From Danio rerio (lineage: Eukaryota; Chordata; Actinopteri; Cypriniformes; Danionidae), in contig NC_133182.1 in the NCBI RefSeq assembly GCF_049306965.1, positions 42,906,501-42,970,500 of the forward strand: 64,000 bases of DNA. The letters run 5' to 3'. Each line of letters begins with the position of its first letter. The stretch's first letter is position 1. The position numbers were made by a program, and so were the translations under genes. A model generated the notes under the pieces. That model did no database searches. It saw only the letters and a list, made by a program, of their open reading frames with translations, and was not told the origin of the DNA. Shown in pieces: positions 9,232-20,395 of this stretch.

Positions 9232-11241
9232 TTTTCCGGAATGAATCGCGATTTTGAGGGGCTAAACATGCCCGAAAACTCACGGAACTTTGCACACGCC
9301 TCAGAAGTGGCGAAAATTTACGTTTATTATGGGTCTCGGAAGTGGGCGTGGCAAAATGACTCTACAGCGCCACCTAGAAAAATTAAACGGACGAGCCCCC
9401 GATCCATGAATCACGCACATGCACGAAAATTGGCACACACCTCAAACATGCCAAAACATACGAAAAAGTCTCTTGGAGCCATATCTCAAATCCAACAGGA
9501 AGTCAGATATTTTTAACTTCCTGCAGCGAAAAAGTGGCATTTTTGCCATTTCCAGGCGTTGTATTTTAACGAACTCCTCCTAGGGATTTTATCCGATCAA
9601 CACCAAAATTAGGTTTTGTCATATAAAGGCCTTGGCGATGTTAAATTGCGAAGCTTTAGAGTTTTCGTCGATGGGTGTGTCCGTGGCGGCTTCGCAAACT
9701 TTGACGATTCGCCACAAAACAGGAAGTCATTATAACTCAGTGATACATTATCCGATCTGCCTCAAAATTCACACGCTTGATAAGCGTCCTGACCTGAACA
9801 CGTTTACATGCCACTATCCAGATACAGTTATAGCGCCACCTGCTGGCCACAGGAAATGACATGTTTTACAGTGTGACAAACTCCTCCCACAATCTTTATT
9901 GTACCAGCACCAAATTTGAGTGGTGTTATCTGAAAGCTCTAGCGATGATATATTGTGAAGATCTAGAGTTTTCGCAGAGGGGCGTGTCTGTGGCGGCATG
10001 ACAAACCTCAACGCTTCGCCATGGAACAGGAAGTCCTTATAACTCAACCACACCAAGTCCGATCAGCCTAAAACTTCACATGCTTGATAAAAGTCCTTTC
10101 CCGAACACATCCCCATAACAATAGTAAAGTGGGCGTGGCAAAATGACTCGACAGCGCCACCTATAAAAATTAAACGGACGAGCCCCTGATCTACGAATCA
10201 CGCTCATGCACGAAAATTGGCACACACCTCAACCACGCCAAAACATACGAAAAAGTCTCTTGGAGCCATATCTCAAACCCAACAAGAAGTCGGATATTTT
10301 TAACTTCCTGCGGCAAATAAGTGGCATTTTTGCCATTTCCAGGCGTTGTATTTTAACGAACTCCTCCTAGGGATTTTATCTGATCGACACCAAAATTAGG
10401 TTTTGTCATCTAAAGGCCTTGGCGATGTTAAATTGTGAAGCTTTAGAGTTTTTGTCAATGGGCGTGTCCGTGGCGGCCTCGCAAACTTTGACGATTCGCC
10501 ACAAAATCGGAAGTCATTATAACTCAGGCATGCATTATCTAATCTGCCTCAAAATTCACATGTTTAATAAGAGTCCTGACCTGAACACATTTACATGCCA
10601 ATATCCAGATACAGTTACAGCGCCACCTGCTGGCCACAAGAAATGTCATGATTTACAGAGTAATAAACTCCTCCCACAAAATTTTTCGTATCAGCTCCAA
10701 GTTTGGTTGGTTGTTATCTGAAAGTTCTAGCAATTACATTTTGTTAGGGTCTGAAATTTTCACAGAAGGGCGTGTCTGTGGCAGCATGACAAACCTCAAC
10801 GCTTCGCCATGGAACAGGAAGTCCTCATAACTCAACCACACAAAGTCCGATCAGCCTGAAACTTCACATGGTTGATAAAAGTCCTCCCCTGAACACATTC
10901 ACATAACAATATTGAGTCACAGTCATAGCGCCACCTGATAGCAGAAGGTAGTTTGGCTTATAACTCAGCCAAACAATGTCCGATCTGCCTGAAAATTCAC
11001 AGGTTAGATGAGATGCCTCTCCTAAAGACATCTACATGCCGATCTTGAGTCACAGTTATAGCGCCACCTGCTGACAGGAGGAAGTTTTGCATAAATCTGT
11101 GATTTTTTCTCAGGTTCTTTATATATATCGGCTGAAATTAATATTGTTCGCTGTTCTCTGTTATCCTGAGGCTACCGGGCGGCGGTGAGCCTGGGTGCGA
11201 GGTCCCTATCATCGCTGCTTGCAGCTTTAATTATTATTATT
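9231..11241 (+). repeat. Repeat block 1 of the insertion
   Basis: Starts CTTTTCCGGAATGAATCGCG and ends GGTCCCTATCATCGCTGCTT then GCAGCTTTAATTATTA. Two ~787 bp subunits (anchors 9632 and 10419). Almost identical to block 3. Confidence 0.9.
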
Positions 11242-11289
11242 AGGGACCGAGCACCGAAACGGTGCGTAGGCCCTATTGGAATTGCTCCG

Positions 11290-11326
<37 letters not shown>

Positions 11327-13470
11327 CGCCCCCTATCGGGGCACTTTTGAGGGTCTAAACATGCCCGAAAACTCATGAAAATTTGCACACACACCAAACC
11401 CGGTGTAAATAGCAGGTTGATATGGGTCTCTGAAGTGGGCGTGGCAAAATGACTCGACAGCGCCACCTAGAAAAATTAAACGGACGAGCCCCCGATCCAC
11501 GAATCACACACATGCACGAAAATTGGCACACACCTCAAACACGCCAAAACATACGAAAAAGTCTCTTGGAGCCATATCTCAAACCCAACAGGAAGTCGGA
11601 TATTTTTGACTTCCTGCGGCGAAAAAGTGGCGTTTTTGCCATTTCCAGGCGTTGTATTTTAACGAACTCCTCCTAGGGATTTTATCCGATCGACACCAAA
11701 ATTGTGTTTTGTCATCTAAAGGCCTTGGCGATGTTAAATTGCGAAGCTTTAGAGTTTTCGTCGATGGGCGTGTCCGTGGCGGCCTCGCAAACTTTGACGA
11801 TTCGCCACAAAACAGGAAGTCGTTATAACTCAGGCATGCATTATCCGATCTGCCTCAAAATTCACACGTTTGATAAGAGTCCTGACCTGAACACGTTTAC
11901 ATGCCAATATCCAGATACAGAAATAGCGCCACCTACTGGCCACAGGAAATGACATGTTTTACACTGTAACAAACTCCTCCCACAAATTTTATGGTATCAG
12001 CACCAAAATTGAGTGGTGTCATCTGAAAGCTCTATCGGTGATATATTGTAAAGATCTAGAGTTTTTGCAGAGGGGCGTGTCCGTGGCGGCATGACAAACC
12101 TCAACGCTTCGCCATGGAACAGAAAGTCCTTATAACTCAACCACACAAAGTCTGATCAGCCTGAAACTTCATATGGTTGATATACGTCATCTCTTGAACA
12201 CATCCACATAACAATATTGAAGTGGGCGTGGCAAAATGACTCGACAGCGCCACCTAGAAAAATATAACGGACAAGCCCCTGATCTACGAATCACGCACAT
12301 GCGTGAAAATTGGCACACACCTCAAACACGCCAAAACATACGAAAAAGTCTCTTGGAGCCATATCTCAAACCCAACAGGAAGTCGGATATTTTTTAACTT
12401 CCTGCTGCAAATAAGTGGCATTTTTGCCATTTCCTGGCGTTGTATCTTAACGAACTCCTCCTAGGGATTTCATGCTATCGACACCAAAATTGGGTTTTGT
12501 CATCTAAAGGCCTTGGCGATGTTAAATTGCGGAGCTTTAAAGTTTTTGTCGATGGGCGTGTCCATGGCGGCCCCGCAAACTTTGACGATTCGCCACAAAA
12601 CCGGAAGTCATTATAACTCAGGCATGCATTATCCGATCTGCCTCAAAATTCACATGTTTAATAAGAGTCCAGACCAGAACACGTTTACATGCTAATATCC
12701 AGATACAGTTATAGCGCCACCTGCTGGCCACAGGAAATGTCATGATTTACAGAGTAATAAACTCCTCCCACTATTTTTTTTGTATCAGCACCAAGTTTGG
12801 TGGGTTGTCATCTGAAAGCTTAAGTGATGATATATTGTGAAGATCTAGAGTTTTTGCAGAGGGGCGTGTCTGTGGTGGCATGACAAACCTCAACGCTTCG
12901 CCATGGAACAGGAAGTTATTATAACTCAACCACAAAATGTCTGATCTGCCTGAAACTTCACATGATTGATAAAAGTCCTCTTCTGAACACATCTACATAA
13001 CAATATTGAGTCAGTCATTGCGCCACCTGCTGGCAGAAGGTAGATTGGCTTATAACTCAACCACACAAACTCCGATCTTTCTGAAACTTCACATGGTTGA
13101 TTAAATTCCATTACTGAAGGCATCTACATGCCAATCTTAAGTCTCAGTTATAGCGCCACCTGCTGGCAGATGGTAGTTTGCAGTATAACTCAACCACACA
13201 AAGTCCGATCTGCCTAAAACTTCACATGGTTGATAAGTTTCCTCTCATGAAGACATCTACATGCCAATCATGAGTCACAGTTATAGCGCCACCTGCTGAC
13301 AGGAGGAAATTTGGCATAAATCTGTGATTTTCTTAGATTTTTTTAATATATTGGCTTAAATTAATATTGTTCGCTGTTCTCTGTCATTGTAAGGTCACCG
13401 GGCGGCGGTGAGCCCGGGTGCGAGGTCCCTATCATCGCTGCTTGCAGCTTTAATTATTATTATTATTATT
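11242..13470 (+). repeat. Repeat block 2 of the insertion, with its own head module
   Basis: Opens with a fifth head module (AGGGACCGAGCACCGAAACG) and a distinct entry sequence (CCGCCCCCTATCGGGGC, a short palindrome). Two subunits (anchors 11728 and 12513). Confidence 0.88.
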
Positions 13471-15480
13471 CTTTTCCGGAATGAATCGCAATTTTGAGGG
13501 GCTAAACATGCCCGAAAACTCACGGAACTTTGCACACGCCTCAGAAGTGGCGAAAATTTACGTTTATTATGGGTCTCGGAAGTGGGCGTGGCAAAATGAC
13601 TCGACAGCGCCACCTAGAAAAACTAAACGGACGAGCCCCCGATCCACGAATCACGCACATGCACGAAAATTGGCACACATCTCAAACATGCCAAAACATA
13701 CGAAAAAGTCTCTTGGAGCCATATCTCAAATCCAACAGGAAGTCAGATATTTTTAACTTCCTGCAGCGAAAAAGTGGCATTTTTGCCATTTCCAGGCGTT
13801 GTATTTTAACGAACTCCTCCTAGGGATTTTATCCGATCAACACCAAAATTAGGTTTTGTCATCTAAAGGCCTTGGCGATGTTAAATTGCGAAGCTTTAGA
13901 GTTTTCGTCGATGGGTGTGTCCGTGGCGGCTTCGCAAACTTTGACGATTCGCCACAAAACAGGAAGTCATTATAACTCAGTGATACATTATCCGATCTGC
14001 CTCAAAATTCACACGCTTGATAAGCGTCCTGACCTGAACACGTTCACATGCCACTATCCAGATACAGTTATAGCGCCACCTGCTGGCCACAGGAAATGAC
14101 ATGTTTTACAGTGTGACAAACTCCTCCCACAAACTTTATTGTACCAGCACCAAATTTGAGTGGTGTTATCTGAAAGCTCTAGCGATGATATATTGTGAAG
14201 ATCTAGAGTTTTCGCAGAGGGGCGTGTCTGTGGCGGCATGACAAACCTCAACGCTTCGCCATGGAACAGGAAGTCCTTATAACTCAACCACACCAAGTCC
14301 GATCAGCCTAAAACTTCACATGCTTGATAAAAGTCCTTTCCCGAACACATCCCCATAACAATAGTGAAGTGGGCGTGGCAAAATGACTCGACAGCGCCAC
14401 CTATAAAAATTAAACGGACGAGCCCCTGATCTACGAATCACGCACATGCACGAAAATTGGCACACACCTCAACCACGCCAAAACATACGAAAAAGTCTCT
14501 TGGAGCCATATCTCAAACCCAACAAGAAGTCGGATATTTTTAACTTCCTGCGGCAAATAAGTGACATTTTTGCCATTTCCAGGCGTTGTATTTTAACGAA
14601 CTCCTCCTAGGGATTTTATCTGATCGACACCAAAATTAGGTTTTGTCATCTAAAGGCCTTGGCGATGTTAAATTGTGAAGCTTTAGAGTTTTTGTCAATG
14701 GGCGTGTCCGTGGCGGCCTCGCAAACTTTGACGATTCGCCACAAAATCGGAAGTCATTATATCTCAGGCATGCATTATCTGATCTGCCTCAAAATTCACA
14801 TGTTTAATAAGAGTCCTGACCTGAACACATTTACATGCCAATATCCAGATACAGTTACAGCGCCACCTGCTGGCCACAAGAAATGTCATGATTTACAGAG
14901 TAATAAACTCCTCCCACAAAATTTTTCGTATCAGCTCCAAGTTTCGTTGGTTGTTATCTGAAAGTTCTAGCAATTACATTTTGTTAGGGTCTGAAATTTT
15001 CACAGAAGGGCGTGTCTGTGGCAGCATGACAAACCTCAACGCTTCGCCATGGAACAGGAAGTCCTCATAACTCAACCACACAAAGTCCGATCAGCCTGAA
15101 ACTTCACATGGTTGATAAAAGTCCTCCCCTGAACACATTCACATAACATTATTGAGTCACAGTCATGGCGCCACCTGATAGCAGAAGGTAGTTTGGCTTA
15201 TAACTCAGCCAAACAATGTCCGATCTGCCTGAAAATTCACAGGTTAGATGAGATGCCTCTCCTAAAGACATCTACATGCCGATCTTGAGTCACAGTTATA
15301 GCGCCACCTGCTGACAGGAGGAAGTTTTGCATAAATCTGTGATTTTTCTCAGGTTCTTTATATATATCGGCTGAAATTAATATTGTTCGCTGTTCTCTGT
15401 TATCCTGAGGCTACCGGGCGGCGGTGAGCCTGGGTGCGAGGTCCCTATCATCGCTGCTTGCAGCTTTAATTATTATTATT
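13471..15480 (+). repeat. Repeat block 3 of the insertion, recent copy of block 1
   Basis: Offset from block 1 is a constant 4240 bp over about 2 kb with only scattered single-base differences, including shared private variants (for example GTGATACATTATCC in place of GCATGCATTATCC). Confidence 0.9.
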
Positions 15481-18271
15481 CTTTTCCGGAATGAATCGCG
15501 ATTTTGAGGGCCTTACCATGCCCGAAAACTCACGAAACTTTGCACACACCTCAGAAGTGGCGAAAATTTACGTTTGTTACGGGTTTTGGAAATGGGCGTG
15601 GCAAAATGACTCGACAGCGCCACCTAGAAAAATTAACCGGACAAGCCCCCGATCCACGAATCACGCACATGCAAGAAAATCGACACACACCTCAAGCATG
15701 CCAAAACATACGAAAAAGTCTCTTGGAGCCATATCTCAAACCCAACAGGAAGTCGGATATTTTTAACTTCCTGCGGCGAAAAAGTGGCGTTTTTGCCATT
15801 TCCAGGCGTTGTATTTTAACGAACTCCTCCTAGGGATTTTATCCAATCGACACCAAAATTGGGGTTTGTCATCTAAAGGCCTTGGCGATGTTAAATTGCG
15901 AAGCTTTAGAGTTTTCGTCGATGGGCGTGTCCATGGCGGCCTCGCAAACTTTGACGATTCGCCACAAAACAGGAAGTCGTTATAACTCAGGCATGCATTA
16001 TCCGATCTGCCTCAAAATTCGCACGTTTGATAAGAGTCCTGACCTGAACCCGTTTACATGCCGATATCCAGATACAGTTATAGCGCCACCTACTGGCCAT
16101 AGGAAATGACATGTTTTACACTGCAACAAACTCCTCCTACAAATTTTTTCGTATCAGCACCAAATTTGGGTGGTGTCATCTGAAAGCTCTAGCGATGATA
16201 TATTGTGAAGATCTAGAGTTTTCGCAGAGGGGCGTGTCCGTGGCGGCATGACAAACCTCAACGCTTCGCCATGGAACAGGAAGTCCTTATAACTCAACCA
16301 CACAAAGTCCGATCTGCCTGAAACTTCACATAGTTGATAAAAGTCCTCTCCTGAACACATCCCCATAACAATATTGAAGTGGGCGTGGCAAAATGACTCG
16401 ACAGCGCCACCTATAATAATTAAACGGACGAGCCCCTGATCTACGAATCACACACATGCACGAAAATTGACACACACCTCAAACACGCCAAAACATACAA
16501 AAAAGTCTCTTGGAGCTATAACTCAAACCCAACAGGAAGTCGGATATTTTTAACTTCCTGCGGCAAATAAGTGGCATTTTTGCCATTTCCAGGCGTTGTA
16601 TCTTAACGAACTCCTCCTAGGGATTTTATCCGATCGACACCAAAATTGGGTTTTGTCATCTAAAGGCCTTGGCGATGTTAAATTGCGAAGCTTTAGAGTT
16701 TTCATCGATGGGCGTGTCCGTGGCGGCCTCGCAAACTTTGACGATTCGCCACAAAAGAGGAAGTCGTTATAACTCAGGCATGCATTATCCGATCTGCCTC
16801 AAAATTCACACGCTTGATAAGCGTCCTGACCTGAACACGTTTACATGCCAATATCCAGATATAGTTATAGCGCCACCTGCTGGCCACAGGAAATGACATG
16901 ATTTACGGAGTTACAAACTCCTCCCACAAATTTTATCGTATCAACACCAAAATTGAGTGGTGTTATCTGAAAGCTCTAGCGATGATATATTGTGAAGATC
17001 TAGAGTTTTCGCAGAGGGGCGTGTCCATGGCGGTATGACAAACCTCAACGCTTCGCCATGGAACAGGAAGTCCTTATAACACAACCACACAATGTCCGAT
17101 CAGCCTGAAACTTCACATGGTTGATAAACGTCATCTCTTGAACACATCCACATAACAATATTGAAGTGGTCGTGGCAAAATGACTCGACAGCGCCACCTA
17201 GAAAAATTAAACGGACGAGCCCCCGATCTACGAATCACGCACATGCACAAAAATTGGCACACACCTCAAACATAGCAAAAAATATGAAAAAGTCTCTTGG
17301 AGCCATATCTCAAAACCAACAGGAAGTCGGATATTTTTAACTTCCTGTGGCGAAAAAGTGGCGCTTTTGCCATTTTCAGACGTTGTATTTTAACGAACTC
17401 CTCCTAGGGATTTTATCTGATAAACACCAAAATTGGGTTTTGTCATCTTAAAGCCTTGGTGATGTTAAATTGCGAAGCTTTAGAGTTTTCATCGATGGGC
17501 GTGTCCGTGGCGGCCTCGCAAACATTGATGATTCGCCACAAAACAGGAAGTCTTTATAACTCTGGCATGCAATATTCGATCTGCCTCAAAATTCACACAT
17601 TTAATAACAGTCCTGACCTGATCAGGTTTACGTGCCGATATCCAGTTACAGTTATAGCGCCACCTGCTGGCCACAGGAAATGACATGTTTGACACTGTAA
17701 CAAACTCCTCCCACAAACTTTCCCGTATCAGCACCAAAATAGAGTGGTGTCATCTGAAAGCTCTAGCGATGATATATTGTAAAGATCTAGAGTTTTTGCA
17801 GAGGGGCGTGTCTGTGGTGGCATGACAAACCTCAACGCTTCGCCATGGAACAGGAATTTCTTATAACTCAACCACACAATGTCTGATCTGCCTGAAACTT
17901 CACATGGTTGATTAAATTCCTCTCCTGAACACATCTACATAACAATATTGAGTCAGTCATAGCGCCACCTGCTGGCAGAAGGTAGTTTGGCTTATAACTC
18001 AGCCACACAATGTCCCATGTGCCTGAAACGTCACATGGTTGATAAGATTCCTCTCCGGAAGACATCTACATGCCAATCTTAAGTCACAGTTATAGCGCCA
18101 CCTGCTGACAGGAGGAAGTTTGGCATAAATCTGTGATTTTCTTAGATCTTTTTTTATATATTGGCTTAAATTATTATTGTTCGCTGTTCTCTGTCATCGT
18201 AAGGTCACCGGGCGGCGGTGAGCCCGGGTGCGAGGTCCCTATCATCGCTGCTTGCAGCTTTAATTATTATT
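15481..18271 (+). repeat. Repeat block 4 of the insertion, three subunits
   Basis: The longest block: anchors 15882, 16669 and 17456 are exactly 787 bp apart, one subunit more than in the other blocks. Confidence 0.9.
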
Positions 18272-20139
18272 CTTTTCCGGAATGAATCGCGATTTTGAGG
18301 GGCTAAACATGCCCGAAAACTCACGGAACTTTGCACACGCCTCAGAAGTGGCGAAAATTTACGTTTATTATGGGTCTCGGAAGTGGGCGTGGCAAAATGA
18401 CTCGACAGCGCCACCTAGAAAAATTAAACGGACAAGCCCCCGATCCACGAATCACGCACATGCACAAAAATTGGCACTCACCTCAAACTCACCAAAACAT
18501 ACGAAAAAGTCTCTTGGAGCCATATCGCAAACCCAACAGGAAGTCGGATATTTTTAACTTCCTGTGGCAAAAAAGTGGCGTTTTTGCCATTTTCAGGCGT
18601 TGTATTTTAACGAACTCCTCCTAGGAATTTTATCCGATCGACACCAAAATTGGGTTTTGTCATCTAAAGGCCTTGGCGATGTTAAATTGCGAAGCTTTAG
18701 AGTTTTCGTCGATGGGCGTGTCCGTGGCGGCCTCGCAAACTTTGATGATTCGCCACAAAATAGGAAGTTGTTATAACTCAGGCATGCATTATCCGATCTG
18801 CCTCAAAACTCACACGCTTGATAAGTGTCCTGACCTGAACACGTTTACATGCCGAAATCCAGATATAGTTATGGCGCCACCTGCTGGCCACAGGAAATGA
18901 CATGTTTTACACTGTAACAAACTCCTCCCACAAATTTTATGGTATCAGCACCAAATTTAAGTGGTGTCATCTTAAAGCTCTAACGATGATATATTGTGAA
19001 GATCTAGAGTTTTTGCAGAGGGGCGTGTCCGTGGCGGCATGACAAATCTCAACGCTTCGCCATGGAACAGGAAGTCCTTATAACTCAGCCACACAATGTC
19101 CGATCAGCCTGAAACTTCACATGGTTGATAAAAGTCCTCTCCTGAACACATCCCCATAACAATATTGAAGTGGGCGTGGCAAAATGACTCGACAGCGCCA
19201 CCTATAAAAATTAAACGGACGAGCCCCTGATCTACGAATCATGCACATGCACGAAAATTGGCACACACCTCAAACACGCCAAAACATACGAAAAAGTCCC
19301 TTGGTGCCATATCTCAAACACAACAGGAAGTCGGATATCTTTAACTTCCTGCTGCAAATAAGTGTCATTTTTGCCATTTCCAGGCGTTGTATCTTAACGA
19401 ACTCCTCCTAGGGATTTTATGCTATCGACACCAAAATTGGGTTTTGTCATCTAAAGGCCTTGGCGATGTTAAATTGCGAAGCTTTATAGTTTTTTTCGAT
19501 GGGCGTGTCCGTGGCGGCCCCGCAAACTTTGACGATTCGCCACAAAACCAGAAGTCATTATAACTCAGGCATGCATTATCCAATCTGCCTCAAAATTCAC
19601 ATGTTTAATAAGTGTCCAGACCAGAACACGTTTACATGCCAATATCCAGATACAGTTATAGCGCCACCTGCTGGCCACAGGAAATGTCATGATTTACAGA
19701 GTAATAAACTCCTCCCACAAATTTTTTCATATCAGCACCAAATTTGGTTGGTTGTTATCTGAAAGCTCAAGTGATGATATATTGTCAAGATCTAGAGTTT
19801 TCGCAGAGAGGCGTGTCCGTGGCGGCATGACAAACCTCAACGCTTCGCCATGGAACAGGAAGTCCTTATAACTCAACCACACAATGTCTGATCTGCCTGA
19901 AACTTCACATGGTTGATAAGATTCCTATATTGAAAGCATCTACATGCCAATCTTGAGTCACAGTTATAGCGCCACCTGCTGATAAGAGGAAGTTTGGCAT
20001 AAATGAGAGATTTTTCTCAGGTTCTTTATATATATCGGCTTAAATTATTATTGTTCGCTGTTTTCTGTCATCCTAAGGCCACCGGGCGGCGGTGAGCCCG
20101 GGTGCGAGGTCCCTATCATCGCTGCTTGCAGCTTTAATT
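18272..20139 (+). repeat. Repeat block 5 of the insertion, right terminal block
   Basis: Anchors 18673 and 19460 are 787 bp apart. Ends with CCGGGCGGCGGTGAGCCCGG, a short hairpin kept at the end of each block, then the terminal GCAGCTTTAATT. Confidence 0.9.
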
Positions 20140-20198
20140 GTAATTTGTACTTGAAGCTTTCAGATGAATAAAACATTTCTTATAATACTTTATGTGTC

Positions 20199-20204
20199 TT
20201 TATT
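20199..20204 (-). terminator. Candidate poly(A) signal of gene B
   Basis: AATAAA on the minus strand, about 190 bp after the gene B stop codon and about 60 bp before the 11.2 kb insertion. The same hexamer is kept after gene A. Confidence 0.45.
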
Positions 20205-20395
20205 TTAGTGGTCAAAAGGACATCAGTGTGTAGATGTCAGGTAGACGTCAAGGTTCTGACATCAAATTGATCAGGGTTTTGGACATGCTTTCTTATGTTG
20301 TTTTGACATCAAAGTGAGATCCTAAACCTGATAAATGTAGTTCCCTTCAGGCTGAGTTGTGTTTACCTTCATCTGTATCGTGTCTCGTCTTCATT

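Larger units (their letters stand above)
8975..20139. mobile_element. 11,165 bp hierarchical repeat insertion, absent from the paralogous site
   Basis: Flanks GAGATATTT|AGGGACCGAG and GCAGCTTTAATT|GTAATTTG correspond to an uninterrupted GATATTTGTAATTTG at 30516-30530. The left terminus AGGGACCGAGCACC and the inner complement of GGTGCGAGGTCCCT near the right end form a short inverted repeat, and (TTA)n tracts sit at every internal junction. A 2 bp (TT) target duplication is possible. Content: four head modules, five blocks of 1.9-2.8 kb, each built of about 787 bp subunits and shorter ~118 bp subrepeats. The many 60-110 aa ORFs are by-products of the repeats. No transposase seen. Family not assigned; similar sequence is common in fish genomes as far as I recall. 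Confidence 0.85.

Noticed and set aside
9632-9859. Repeated 60-110 aa ORFs in the insertion (MAMLNCEALEF type, and MNRDFEGLNMPENS type) recurring up to 11 times
   Set aside because: Open on both strands because the repeat units are young and similar; lengths and frames vary between units and no domain is seen.
13380-13460. CRISPR-like array or riboswitch suggested by repeated hairpins at block ends
   Set aside because: Eukaryotic repeat DNA; spacings are kilobases and there are no spacers or cas genes.
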